Notes: generated by a model from the letters alone, not told the origin. A stretch of 64,000 bases of DNA from Geojedonia sp051814705 (GCA_051814705.1 JBPWQW010000001.1:558001-622000), one strand, 5' to 3'. Shown: positions 33,208-41,796, numbered from the stretch's first letter. A program made the numbers and translations.

Positions 33208-35393
33208 CAAGAAATAAAAAAAGGAAATCTCCTAATAAGATTTCAAACCTTACCAATACAATCTTAAGTATTTTAAAAAAAGACCGCAACAAGACCTTTA
33301 ATTATAAACAAATTGCCGCTATACTTGGAGTTAATGACGCGAGTAGTAGAAATCAAATCATAAAAAAACTTCAACAGCTTAAAGCTAAACAAGAAATTGA
33401 GGAAACTGATAGAGGTAAATTTAAGGCAATTGTTACTACCGAATACCATTCAGGAATTTTGGATTTATCTTCAAAAGGATCTGGGTATATAATCTGCGAA
33501 GATTTTGAGGACGATGTTTTTATTGCATCCAATAATATCAACAAAGCCCTTGATGGAGATGAGGTTGAATTTTATGCTTATAAACGGAAAAACCGAGGAA
33601 AGTTTGTAGGAGAGATCACCCAGATTTTAAAACGAGCTAAAAGCCAGTACGTTGGTGTTATACAAATTTCAAAAAACTATGCTTTTGTAATTGCCGATAC
33701 TACAAAAATGTATAAAGATATTTTTGTACCTATCAATAAAATAAATAAAGCTGAAGATGGAGATAAAGTCTTGGTATCTCTTGAAGATTGGCCAGAAAAT
33801 GCAGATTCTCCTTACGGAAAAGTCATTCAGGTTCTAGGTAAACCTGGTGAGCACAATACAGAGATTCACTCTATTCTTGCCGAATACGGACTTCCGTACG
33901 ATTTTCCTAATGAAGTTGAAGACTTTGCAGATCAATTAGATACATCAATAACTCAAAATGAAATTGCCAATCGCCGTGATATGCGAGAGGTTTTAACCTT
34001 TACCATTGATCCAAAGGATGCAAAAGATTTTGATGATGCTTTGTCGTTTCAAATTCTAGACTCTGGTTTATACGAAATTGGAATTCATATAGCTGATGTA
34101 TCCTTTTATGTAAAAGAGGGCACGATATTAGACGAGGAAGCTTACCAAAGGGCTACATCGGTATATTTAGTGGATAGAGTAGTGCCTATGCTTCCTGAAA
34201 TATTATCTAACAATGCTTGCTCCTTAAGGCCTCTTGAGGAAAAATATACGTTTTCTGCGGTATTTCATATTAATGACCAGGCAGAAGTTAAAAACCAATG
34301 GTTTGGAAGAACGGTTACTTATAGTGATGCGCGATTTGCTTATGAAGAAGCGCAATCTATTATAGAATCTAAAAGCAGAAACATCCCCTCAGAAGTATCC
34401 ATTACTGGAGCGGCTTATCAAACAAAGCAATCTATTGTTGATGCGGTGTTAAAATTCGATGAGTTAGCTAAAATCATGCGTAAACAACGTATGAAAAATG
34501 GTGCCATTTCATTCGATAAAGTTGAAGTTAAATTTGATTTAAATTCCGAAGCCAATCCAATTGGAGTGTATTTTAAAACCAATAAGGATGCCAATAAACT
34601 AATTGAAGAATTTATGTTATTGGCCAACAAAAAAGTGGCTGAATTTATTGGAAAACAATCTCCTAAAAAAACTTTTGTTTATCGGGTTCATGATGAACCC
34701 GACGACAGTAAGCTTGCCGCTTTACAAAATATTGTTGGCCGTTTTGGATATAAACTCGATTTTAAAGACCGAAAAACTACAACCTCTTCATTAAATAGAT
34801 TACTTAAGGAAGTGGATGGAAAAAAAGAGCAAAATCTTGTTGACACCTTAACGATAAGAAGCATGAGTAAAGCCGATTATACAACTCATAATATTGGACA
34901 TTACGGGTTGGCTTTTGATTATTACACACACTTCACCTCGCCAATTAGACGATATCCAGACGTGATGGTTCATCGCTTATTACAGTATTATTTAGACGGT
35001 GGGAAATCGGCTAATGAAGACATATTTGAAGATAAATGCAACCACTCAAGCAATATGGAAAACTTGGCAACAAAAGCCGAAAGGGACTCTATAAAATATA
35101 TGCAGATTAAATTTATGCAAGATCATAAAGATCAGGAATTTACTGGAGTTATTTCTGGAGTTACGGATTGGGGTATTTATGTTGAAATTATTACGAATAA
35201 ATGTGAAGGTATGGTGAGCGTTAGAGATATGACAGATGATCGGTATACCTTTGACGAAACCCAATACGCCCTAGTTGGTAAAAACACAAACACAATATAT
35301 CAGTTAGGTGATGAAGTGGTGGTTACTGTTAAAAACACCGATTTGGTTAAAAAACATTTAGATTTTAATTTAGTAGGTAAAAAAGAGGAATAA
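33204..35393 (+). CDS. rnr: Ribonuclease R
   Basis: RNase R is a 3'-5' exoribonuclease that degrades structured RNA and helps rRNA quality control. The 729 residues include an N-terminal winged-helix region (KTFNYKQIAAILGVNDASSRNQI), cold-shock domains, the RNB catalytic domain with the metal-binding TIDPKDAKDFDDA (~270) and HYGLAFDYYTHFTSPIRRYPD, and a C-terminal S1 domain (EFTGVISGVTDWGIYVEI). The ATG lies inside an ATGA overlap with a possible leader frame. Confidence 0.96.
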   Translation: MTRNKKRKSPNKISNLTNTILSILKKDRNKTFNYKQIAAILGVNDASSRNQIIKKLQQLKAKQEIEETDRGKFKAIVTTEYHSGILDLSSKGSGYIICEDFEDDVFIASNNINKALDGDEVEFYAYKRKNRGKFVGEITQILKRAKSQYVGVIQISKNYAFVIADTTKMYKDIFVPINKINKAEDGDKVLVSLEDWPENADSPYGKVIQVLGKPGEHNTEIHSILAEYGLPYDFPNEVEDFADQLDTSITQNEIANRRDMREVLTFTIDPKDAKDFDDALSFQILDSGLYEIGIHIADVSFYVKEGTILDEEAYQRATSVYLVDRVVPMLPEILSNNACSLRPLEEKYTFSAVFHINDQAEVKNQWFGRTVTYSDARFAYEEAQSIIESKSRNIPSEVSITGAAYQTKQSIVDAVLKFDELAKIMRKQRMKNGAISFDKVEVKFDLNSEANPIGVYFKTNKDANKLIEEFMLLANKKVAEFIGKQSPKKTFVYRVHDEPDDSKLAALQNIVGRFGYKLDFKDRKTTTSSLNRLLKEVDGKKEQNLVDTLTIRSMSKADYTTHNIGHYGLAFDYYTHFTSPIRRYPDVMVHRLLQYYLDGGKSANEDIFEDKCNHSSNMENLATKAERDSIKYMQIKFMQDHKDQEFTGVISGVTDWGIYVEIITNKCEGMVSVRDMTDDRYTFDETQYALVGKNTNTIYQLGDEVVVTVKNTDLVKKHLDFNLVGKKEE

Positions 35394-35423
35394 TTTTTGA
35401 TTCATTTTGTAAAACTTAAATTT

Positions 35424-36095
35424 ATGAAGACTTTCATTTTAGCATTTTTATGCATATTGGGCACGTTCCATTCACAAGCACAAACAGAAAAAAACGTTGG
35501 TGAATTCAAGGAACTTAAAGTGTATGATTTAATTGAGGTTAAACTCGTTAAATCCGATGAGAACAAAATTAGAATATCAGGAGAAAACACTCAAGATGTT
35601 GTGTTTGTGAATAAAAATGGTGTCTTGAAAATCAGAATGGCTCTTAAGAAAATTTTTGACGGCAACAAGACTCAGGTAACCTTGTTTTATACAAACATGG
35701 ATATTATAGATGCCAACGAAGGAGCTTATATTTATTCGGATGACCTTATAAAACAGTTTGATTTAAAATTAAGAGCTCAAGAGGGAGGCCTTATAAAAAT
35801 AATTTTAGAAACTTCTTTTTTGGATGTTAAATCCACTACAGGCGCAACTATTGAAGCTAAGGGACACTCTAAAAAACAAAACATTAGCTTAAATACTGGA
35901 GGAATTTATAAAGGGGAGCATCTAAATACCGAACAAACTGAAGTATCTATTGTTGCGGCGGGAGAAGCTTATGTAAAGGCCTCAAAACTTGTAGATGTAA
36001 AAATAAGAGTTGGAGGCGATGTGTATATTTATGGAAACCCTGAAACAGTTAATGAAAACAAAGCCATCGGAGGCCGCGTTAAGCGAATGGACTAA
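35424..36095 (+). CDS. GIN-domain (DUF2807) secreted protein
   Basis: From the ATG at 35424 the protein has 223 residues; a TTG nine codons earlier is unlikely because the signal peptide (FILAFLCILGTFHSQAQ) starts right after the ATG. The mature part is a beta-helix-like GIN domain: FKELKVYDLIEVKLVKSDENKIRISG opens it, followed by repeating short strands with G/A turns. Family members are exported and of unknown function, possibly adhesive. It follows rnr closely and may be co-transcribed. Confidence 0.85.
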   Translation: MKTFILAFLCILGTFHSQAQTEKNVGEFKELKVYDLIEVKLVKSDENKIRISGENTQDVVFVNKNGVLKIRMALKKIFDGNKTQVTLFYTNMDIIDANEGAYIYSDDLIKQFDLKLRAQEGGLIKIILETSFLDVKSTTGATIEAKGHSKKQNISLNTGGIYKGEHLNTEQTEVSIVAAGEAYVKASKLVDVKIRVGGDVYIYGNPETVNENKAIGGRVKRMD

Positions 36096-36138
36096 ATCCA
36101 ATGGCTTTTATTAAATTTGCTGAAAACAATAGGTCTTT

Positions 36139-36825
36139 ATGTTTGATAATATATTAGCCGCCATTCCTTTTGGTATTATACTAGCCTTTACAATTGGCCC
36201 AGTTTTTTTTGTGCTTCTAGAAACTGGAGCTACCAAGGGATTTAAAAGCGCTTTAATATTTGATTTTGGCGTTATCTTAGCCGACATTTTTTTTATAGTT
36301 ATTGCTTTTTTTACTACCAACAGATTAATGGAAAAAATTAAGGATGATCCTAATTTCTTAATTTTTGGAGGTGTTTTATTAATTGTTTACGGACTGATTT
36401 CCTTCATAAAAACTTCTAAATCGTTTAGGTCGATCGCTAAGGAATACCATAGAATTGAATTTAAAAAAAATTATGGCAAACTTTTTTTAAAAGGGTTTCT
36501 TTTAAACTTCATAAATATAGGAGTTTTGCTGGGGTGGCTCGGTTTTATCATCATAGCAAATTCGATAACAGATTCACAAGAAGGAGTTATAGTTTTTTTG
36601 GCGACTATCTTGTCGGTCTATTTTTTGGTGGATTTAGGTAAAATGGCAGTTGCTAAAACCTTAAAAAACAAGTTGACTCCTAGGCGCATATTCAAAACCA
36701 AAAAAATAATTTCCTTGGTTATCTTAGGCTTTGGGGTTTTGTTATTGATTCAAGGGTTTTTCCCTAGGGAAAAAGAACGCATTCAAGAAAAGTTGGAGCA
36801 GATTGATAAAAAAATAACCCCATAG
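36139..36825 (+). CDS. LysE-family amino-acid exporter-like protein
   Basis: The 228-residue protein has six predicted membrane helices and the LysE front end FGIILAFTIGPVFFVLLETGATKGFKSALIFDFGVILADI. LysE proteins export amino acids such as lysine, arginine or threonine; the substrate here is unknown. The tail is charged and cytoplasmic (EKERIQEKLEQIDKK). The gene ends just before the tRNA-Cys fragment array. Confidence 0.87.
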   Translation: MFDNILAAIPFGIILAFTIGPVFFVLLETGATKGFKSALIFDFGVILADIFFIVIAFFTTNRLMEKIKDDPNFLIFGGVLLIVYGLISFIKTSKSFRSIAKEYHRIEFKKNYGKLFLKGFLLNFINIGVLLGWLGFIIIANSITDSQEGVIVFLATILSVYFLVDLGKMAVAKTLKNKLTPRRIFKTKKIISLVILGFGVLLLIQGFFPREKERIQEKLEQIDKKITP

Positions 36826-36918
36826 TTTTTACTAACCCCATAGTGTTTTGTAATTTTTGAATAGCCTCGTGAAGGTTTTGCGTTTTATTAATTCATTTTC
36901 TAAAAATTAGAACAAAAA

Positions 36919-36943
36919 AACCCTCAAGTATATCTTGAAGGTT
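36919..36943 (-). terminator. Array terminator hairpin, copy 1
   Basis: Minus strand AACCTTCAAG-ATATA-CTTGAGGGTT followed by a T run; same as the tRNA-Cys terminator. Confidence 0.7.
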
Positions 36944-36946
36944 AAG

Positions 36947-36996
36947 AGGCATCAAGCGTCCCGAGGCCTCGGGCTAACCGCTGTAGAAGGTTTTGC
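36947..36996 (-). pseudogene. tRNA-Cys 3'-half fragment A
   Basis: Matches the intact tRNA-Cys from the anticodon GCA to the discriminator T, but the T loop carries the palindrome at 36959-36973. There is no 5' half, so it cannot fold as a tRNA. Confidence 0.85.
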
Positions 36997-37034
36997 GTTT
37001 TATTAATTAATTTTCTAAAAATTAGAACAAAAAA

Positions 37035-37059
37035 AACCCTCAAGTATATCTTGAAGGTT
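37035..37059 (-). terminator. Array terminator hairpin, copy 2
   Basis: Same stem and T run as the other copies. Confidence 0.7.
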
Positions 37060-37062
37060 AAG

Positions 37063-37111
37063 AGGCATCAAGCGTCCCGAGGCCTCGGGAGAACCGCTGT
37101 AGAATGTTTTG
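37063..37111 (-). pseudogene. tRNA-Cys 3'-half fragment B
   Basis: Same structure as fragment A, with one change in the anticodon-stem part (GAATG for GAAGG on the plus strand) and the perfect 16-bp palindrome TCCCGAGGCCTCGGGA at 37075-37090. Confidence 0.85.
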
Positions 37112-37150
37112 TGTTTTATTAATTCATTTTCTAAAAATTAGAACAAAAAA

Positions 37151-37175
37151 AACCCTCAAGTATATCTTGAAGGTT
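37151..37175 (-). terminator. Rho-independent terminator of tRNA-Cys
   Basis: Minus-strand stem AACCTTCAAG/CTTGAGGGTT with loop ATATA and an eight-base T tract, 3 nt after the tRNA. Confidence 0.85.
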
Positions 37176-37178
37176 AAG

Positions 37179-37249
37179 AGGCATCAAGCGGATTCGAACC
37201 GCTGTAGAAGGTTTTGCAGACCTCTGCCTAGCCACTCGGCCATGATGCC
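37179..37249 (-). tRNA. tRNA-Cys (anticodon GCA)
   Basis: The minus strand gives a full cloverleaf: acceptor GGCATCA/TGATGCC, anticodon loop CTGCAAA with GCA, T arm AGCGG-TTCGAAT-CCGCT, and discriminator U73, which is the known identity base of tRNA-Cys. CCA is not encoded. A -7 box (TACATTTG, minus strand, 37262-37269) lies 12 nt upstream. Confidence 0.97.
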
Positions 37250-37261
37250 CTTTAAGGACAG

Positions 37262-37269
37262 CAAATGTA
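37262..37269 (-). promoter_or_regulatory. -7 promoter box of tRNA-Cys
   Basis: TACATTTG on the minus strand, exact TAnnTTTG match, 12 nt before the tRNA 5' end. Confidence 0.6.
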
Positions 37270-37293
37270 AATAAAATATATGTCACACACCAA

Positions 37294-37662
37294 TCACACT
37301 TTGTCTTTTCGCCGTTCTGTCATTTTTATGGTTACTTTTTCAACATCACCACCAATGGGAGGGTTTAATTTACTCACCCAGATCGTTGCTTTTTGGACTC
37401 GAGCAGCTTCATTCAAAATCCGGGTTAAAATTCGTTTTGCGACGGTCTCAAGAAGGTGTTTGGGTTTAAGCATTTCTTCCCGAACAATTTTGTTTAAAAA
37501 CACGTAATCAACAGTATCCCTCAATAAATCCGAATTTGCAGATTGCTGTAAATTGGCTTTAATCTCGAGATCTACTCGATAATCACTACCAATCTTCGTT
37601 TCTTCCTTAAGGCAACCGTGATAAGCAAAAACCCTTATATTTTCAACTTTTACAATTCCCAA
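37294..37662 (-). CDS. folB: Dihydroneopterin aldolase
   Basis: FolB cleaves 7,8-dihydroneopterin in folate synthesis. The 122-residue protein has the family start VENIRVFAYHGCLKEETKIGSDYRVDLEI with the catalytic-site Glu in GCLKEE, the block DTVDYVFLNKIVREEM, and the conserved Lys in VSKLNPPIGG. Divergent from glnS across a 64-nt gap that holds a -7 box for each gene. Confidence 0.95.
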   Translation of the reverse strand: MGIVKVENIRVFAYHGCLKEETKIGSDYRVDLEIKANLQQSANSDLLRDTVDYVFLNKIVREEMLKPKHLLETVAKRILTRILNEAARVQKATIWVSKLNPPIGGDVEKVTIKMTERRKDKV

Positions 37663-37678
37663 AACATTTGATTTTCAA

Positions 37679-37686
37679 CAAAAATA
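37679..37686 (-). promoter_or_regulatory. -7 promoter box of folB
   Basis: TATTTTTG on the minus strand, 16 nt before the folB ATG. Confidence 0.5.
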
Positions 37687-37702
37687 GTACACTATAATTT
37701 AA

Positions 37703-37710
37703 TAACTTTG
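37703..37710 (+). promoter_or_regulatory. -7 promoter box of glnS
   Basis: TAACTTTG, exact TAnnTTTG match, 16 nt before the glnS ATG. Confidence 0.6.
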
Positions 37711-37726
37711 TTTTTTATTTTTAAAA

Positions 37727-39733
37727 ATGTCAGAAGAAACAAAATCGCTCAATTTTATTGAGCATATGATAGAGGAAGATTTGTCAAATGGATTTCCAAA
37801 ATCCAACTTACGTTTTAGGTTCCCCCCAGAACCCAATGGGTATCTCCATATTGGGCACACGAAAGCCATTGGTATCAGTTTTGGTTTAGGTGAACGATAC
37901 AACGCGCCCGTCAACCTTCGATTTGACGACACCAATCCAGAAAAAGAAGAACAAGAATATGTTGATGCTATTAAACACGATATTTCTTGGCTTGGTTACA
38001 AGTGGGCTAATGAACGGTATTCTTCTGATTATTTTCAGCAACTTTATGACTGGGCTGTTTTACTTATTAAAGATGGAAAAGCTTACGTGGATTCACAGAG
38101 CAGTGAAGCTATGGCCGAACAAAAAGGCACTCCAACTGAGCCTGGTATAGATGGTCCTTATCGGAATAGGAGCGTAGAGGAAAATCTTGATCTTTTTAAC
38201 CGAATGAAACATGGTGAATTTGAGGAAGGATCTCACATACTTCGTGCAAAAATAGATATGAAGCACACCAATATGCTCATGCGTGACCCTATCATGTACC
38301 GTATTTTAAAAAAACACCACCACAGAACCGGAAATAATTGGTGCATATACCCTATGTACGATTGGACCCATGGGGAAAGTGATTATTTAGAACAAATTTC
38401 ACATTCGTTGTGTTCCTTAGAGTTTAAACCTCACAGAGAACTTTACGATTGGTTCAAGGAGCAAGTTTACCAATACAGCAAAGATTCGTATCCCATGCTT
38501 CCAGAACAACGTGAATTTGCACGATTAAATTTAAGCTACACCATAATGAGCAAACGTAAGCTGCTTCAATTGGTTGAAGATAAAATGGTTAAAGGATGGG
38601 ACGATCCGCGTATGCCCACGATTTCTGGCATGAGAAGGCGAGGCTACACTCCAACATCCATTAGACAGTTTATTGAAAGAGTAGGCGTGGCAAAACGCGA
38701 CAATATTATTGATGTTTCCCTTTTAGAATTTTGTGTTCGTGAGGACTTAAATAAGATCTCCCCAAGGGTTATGGCTGTATTGGATCCCATAAAATTGGTG
38801 ATTACAAATTATCCTGAAGGGAAAGAAGAGTGGTTGGAAGCTGAAAATAATCAAGAAGACGAGAGCACGGGTTTTAGAAAAGTTCCCTTTTCAAGAGAAT
38901 TATTTATTGAGAAAGATGATTTTAAAGAAGAATCCAACAGCAACTATTTTCGATTGGCCATAGGTAAAGAAGTCAGACTAAAAAATGCATACATTATTAA
39001 AGGAGAACGGGTACTAAAAGATGCAAGTGGAAACATTGTTGAAATTCAGTGCACCTACTCTGAAGACACTTCCAAAAAAGTGAAAGGCACACTACATTGG
39101 GTATCTATAAAACATGCTGTACAAGTTGAGGTAAGAGAGTATGACAGACTTTTTATTGACGAGTCACCAGATACCCATCCCGATAAAGAGTTTACAGAAT
39201 TTATCAACCCAGAATCGTTAAAAATTACAAAAGCTTTTGTTGAGCCAAGCATAACAAATGCAAAAATTGGAGATAAATTTCAGTTTCAACGCATTGGTTA
39301 TTTTAATGTGGATGATGATTCGACTTCAAAACTCTTGGTCTTTAACAAAACTGTCGGGTTGAGGGATTCTTGGGAGAAGAAAGCTCCAAAGAAAACTGAA
39401 AATCAAAGCCAGAAAGTAAAACAATCCTTACCACAACGAAAAGCAATTGATGTTATTCAGCAGTTTGGAAAAAAATACACTAATTTACCACCAATAAAAC
39501 AAGAAAAGATAAAACGAGAGATTCAAGAGCTCGCTAAGCAAGTTTCTTATGAAGAGTTAAGTCCATTTTTTGCAACTGCTGTCAAAAAAACAGGAACCAG
39601 AATCGCTACCTTAATTACTTTAAAAGTGCTTTTTGAAAACGGTATAGAGCACACTAAAGAGAGTGACGAATTTATTTCAAAAGCTCTAGAAGACAAAAAT
39701 GAATTATTGGTTGCTGAAGCAAAAAGCATGTAG
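37727..39733 (+). CDS. glnS: Glutaminyl-tRNA synthetase with C-terminal extension
   Basis: GlnRS charges tRNA-Gln. Class I motifs are clear: RFPPEPNGYLHIGHTKAI (HIGH) and YTIMSKRKL (KMSKS-like). The anticodon-binding beta-barrels end near residue 553 at VFNKTVGLRDSWEK. About 115 further residues follow, Lys/Gln-rich then helical (KAIDVIQQFGKKYTNLPPIKQEKIKREIQELAKQ), making 668 residues against ~555 in E. coli. GlnRS proteins with a C-terminal YqeY-like domain are known; whether this shorter tail belongs to that family is unclear. Confidence 0.95.
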   Translation: MSEETKSLNFIEHMIEEDLSNGFPKSNLRFRFPPEPNGYLHIGHTKAIGISFGLGERYNAPVNLRFDDTNPEKEEQEYVDAIKHDISWLGYKWANERYSSDYFQQLYDWAVLLIKDGKAYVDSQSSEAMAEQKGTPTEPGIDGPYRNRSVEENLDLFNRMKHGEFEEGSHILRAKIDMKHTNMLMRDPIMYRILKKHHHRTGNNWCIYPMYDWTHGESDYLEQISHSLCSLEFKPHRELYDWFKEQVYQYSKDSYPMLPEQREFARLNLSYTIMSKRKLLQLVEDKMVKGWDDPRMPTISGMRRRGYTPTSIRQFIERVGVAKRDNIIDVSLLEFCVREDLNKISPRVMAVLDPIKLVITNYPEGKEEWLEAENNQEDESTGFRKVPFSRELFIEKDDFKEESNSNYFRLAIGKEVRLKNAYIIKGERVLKDASGNIVEIQCTYSEDTSKKVKGTLHWVSIKHAVQVEVREYDRLFIDESPDTHPDKEFTEFINPESLKITKAFVEPSITNAKIGDKFQFQRIGYFNVDDDSTSKLLVFNKTVGLRDSWEKKAPKKTENQSQKVKQSLPQRKAIDVIQQFGKKYTNLPPIKQEKIKREIQELAKQVSYEELSPFFATAVKKTGTRIATLITLKVLFENGIEHTKESDEFISKALEDKNELLVAEAKSM

Positions 39734-39817
39734 AATGCTGTATTTTCAAAGCCTTAAAAATGTATCCTTAATTTTTTTTAGATTATATTTAACTTCCTAA
39801 CCAATACACGTTTAATT

Positions 39818-40300
39818 ATGGAATTTAATATTTTAGCTATTTTGGCTGCAGCCGTATCGGCACTAGTAGTTGGGTTTGTTTGGTACAATCCCAAAGTTTT
39901 TGGAAATGCATGGATGCAGGCCGCAGACATGAATGAAGAAAAAATGAAAGGAGCAAACATGGGTAAAATCTTTACCCTCGCTTTAATTTTCGCCTTTTTA
40001 TTAGCTTTTGCTTTACAATTTTTGGTAAACCACCAAACGGGTGCCTTTAGCTTGATTGGCGGAGATGTTGAAAATGCACTTCCTTCATATCAAGCATTTA
40101 TGGACGATTATGGTAATGCCTACCGAACCTTTAAACACGGCGTCTTTCACGGTGTAGTCGCCGGGGTATTTATCGCTCTCCCCATCCTTGGCACCAACGC
40201 ATTATTTGAGCGTAAAGGTGCTAAATACATTTTTATAAATAGTGGCTATTGGATCGTGACTTTGGCAATTATGGGTGGAATTATTTGCGCATGGAAATAA
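39818..40300 (+). CDS. DUF1761 small membrane protein
   Basis: The 160-residue protein has four likely membrane helices: about 7-25 (LAILAAAVSALVVGFVWY), 50-68 (FTLALIFAFLLAFALQFL), 108-125 and 140-157. The opening FVWYNPKVFGNAWMQ and the HGVFHGV block fit DUF1761. No function is known for the family. A hairpin terminator follows the gene. Confidence 0.85.
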   Translation: MEFNILAILAAAVSALVVGFVWYNPKVFGNAWMQAADMNEEKMKGANMGKIFTLALIFAFLLAFALQFLVNHQTGAFSLIGGDVENALPSYQAFMDDYGNAYRTFKHGVFHGVVAGVFIALPILGTNALFERKGAKYIFINSGYWIVTLAIMGGIICAWK

Positions 40301-40325
40301 TAATAGGCTAAATAAAAAAACGTAT

Positions 40326-40360
40326 AAAGACTGACAACCTTGTGTTTCAGTCTTTTCTTT
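40326..40360 (+). terminator. Rho-independent terminator after the DUF1761 gene
   Basis: A 9-bp stem AAAGACTGA/TCAGTCTTT (40326-40334, 40347-40355) is followed by TCTTTTTA. It overlaps the GTG at 40342 that would otherwise open the next gene. Confidence 0.75.
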
Positions 40361-40365
40361 TTATC

Positions 40366-41520
40366 TTGATACATTTTAAAATTTATCAGTCTCATCATCA
40401 ACTTCCTATATCGTGGGACACTATTACGAGCCGCGATAGGATGTTAACAAGGCCTTATTTAAAAGCCTTGGAACAAGCATCGCCCAGTACGGTCAAGATG
40501 TATTATATAGGGGTGTTTAAAACAGATAAGCTAGTAGGTATAGCTATTGTGGAGCATGTACGACTCTATCTTAAAGACATGTTTAGAATAAGCTCTCCTT
40601 CAGCCTTAAAAACGTTTTTTAGAGATCGTATTTCCGCAGTTTTAAAAGGAAACATCTTAGTGGTTGGTAACCTCACCCACACGGGACAACACGGAATATG
40701 TTTTATGGATAAAGAAATAGCTCCTAAAGACTATTTAGAGTCGATTTTAAAGGCTGTCAACGTTCTTAAAAAGCATATTAAAAGAGAAAGTGGTAAGACC
40801 ATTCGTGTTGTAATGCTAAAGGATTATTTTTTAAATGACGATATCCATAACACGAAGGAGGTTTTTAAATCCAATAAGTTTAATCGAGTTATGGTTCAGC
40901 CCAATATGGTGCTTAATATCAAACCGAATTGGGCTAATATGGAAGACTATATTATCAGTCTCAATAAAAAATATAAATCTAGGTACAAGCGGGCAAGAAA
41001 AAAGTTTGGCAGTATAGAAAGACGAGAACTAGACACCGAAGCTGTTAAGCTTCATTCAAAACAACTCCATAACTTGTATTCCAATGTTTCAGATCACGCA
41101 AAATTTAACACGTTTATTCTTCCAGAACATCATTTTTACAGTCTAAAGAGCGAGCTTCAAAGCGACTTTAAAGTTTTTGGATATTTTACTGAAAACAAAC
41201 TGATAGGTTTTTATTCTTTGATTTTAAATCACGAGACATTGGAAACCTACTTTTTAGGATATGAAACAGAGCATCAATACACCAAGCAACTGTATTTGAA
41301 TATGCTTTACGATATGATTGATTTCGCCATTTCGAATAACTTTGCCTCAGTAGTCTTTGCTCGTACAGCTATGGAAATTAAAAGCTCGGTAGGCGCTAAA
41401 CCTATAGACATGGTGATGTACATGAAACATACCAATAGCTTCGTTAATGCAGTATTAAAACAGATTTTCAACTTCATGAAACCCAATCAAAAGTGGGAAG
41501 ATAGACATCCGTTTAAATAA
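40366..41520 (+). CDS. GNAT/FemAB-like acyltransferase-fold protein
   Basis: The reading frame can open with a GTG at 40342, but that codon lies inside a terminator stem, so the TTG at 40366 (384 residues, start IHFKIYQSHHQLPISWD) is preferred. The protein resembles the PF04339/FemAB-related acyl-CoA N-acyltransferase fold: an N-terminal half with YYIGVFKTDKLVGIAIVEHV and a C-terminal GNAT-like half with FGYFTENKLIGFYSLI, LETYFLGYETEHQ and LYLNMLYDMIDFAI. Between them is a very basic stretch (KKYKSRYKRARKKFG). No signal peptide. Substrate unknown; peptidoglycan or small-molecule acylation is possible. Confidence 0.65.
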   Translation: MIHFKIYQSHHQLPISWDTITSRDRMLTRPYLKALEQASPSTVKMYYIGVFKTDKLVGIAIVEHVRLYLKDMFRISSPSALKTFFRDRISAVLKGNILVVGNLTHTGQHGICFMDKEIAPKDYLESILKAVNVLKKHIKRESGKTIRVVMLKDYFLNDDIHNTKEVFKSNKFNRVMVQPNMVLNIKPNWANMEDYIISLNKKYKSRYKRARKKFGSIERRELDTEAVKLHSKQLHNLYSNVSDHAKFNTFILPEHHFYSLKSELQSDFKVFGYFTENKLIGFYSLILNHETLETYFLGYETEHQYTKQLYLNMLYDMIDFAISNNFASVVFARTAMEIKSSVGAKPIDMVMYMKHTNSFVNAVLKQIFNFMKPNQKWEDRHPFK

Positions 41521-41577
41521 ACTTTTGGAACGATTTTTTTCGTACTTTAAAGGTATAATTGCTAAAGGAGCCTCAGT

Positions 41578-41796
41578 GTGAAAACCGTTAAAACACTTCT
41601 TACAGAACTATTACAGATTATTAAAGAAATTGAAGCCAATTATCCCGAGCTCTATCAATATTTAGATGAAAACCCAATGACTATACCCAACGTGCAGCAC
41701 CCGAAAATAGGAGACGAAGAATTGGAACATTATTTAGAAAGCCTTCGGGACCTATTGGACAAACGCAAGAACAGCATGAAGCAAAAGACACATTGA
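41578..41796 (+). CDS. Conserved-looking small acidic protein, 72 residues
   Basis: A GTG start is preceded by a strong Shine-Dalgarno sequence (AAAGGAG, 8 nt before), unusual in this phylum, which supports it as a gene. The 72 residues are helical and charged: TLLTELLQIIKEIEANYPELYQYLDENPMT, then EELEHYLESLRDLLDKRKN. No domain is recognised. It follows the acyltransferase-fold gene by 57 nt. Confidence 0.65.
   Translation: MKTVKTLLTELLQIIKEIEANYPELYQYLDENPMTIPNVQHPKIGDEELEHYLESLRDLLDKRKNSMKQKTH

Larger units (their letters stand above)
36864..37249 (-). repeat. Tandem array of tRNA-Cys 3'-half copies with terminators
   Basis: A ~115-bp unit is repeated in tandem: anchor GAAGGTTTTG (or GAATGTTTTG) occurs at 36871, 36986, 37102 and, within the intact tRNA, 37207. 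Each unit holds a terminator hairpin, the 3' acceptor strand, T arm and 3' anticodon-stem part of tRNA-Cys, and a conserved AT-rich spacer (CGTTTTATTAATT...). In the two broken copies, the five bases GAATC of the T loop (minus strand) are replaced by a 16-17 bp GC-rich palindrome. The left edge keeps only GCCTCG, apparently a relic of a further palindrome. It is downstream of the intact tRNA in the tRNA's own direction. Confidence 0.9.

Noticed and set aside
36864..37249. CRISPR-like array
   Set aside because: Only three units, ~115 bp each, no unique spacers; the units are tRNA-Cys halves plus terminators.
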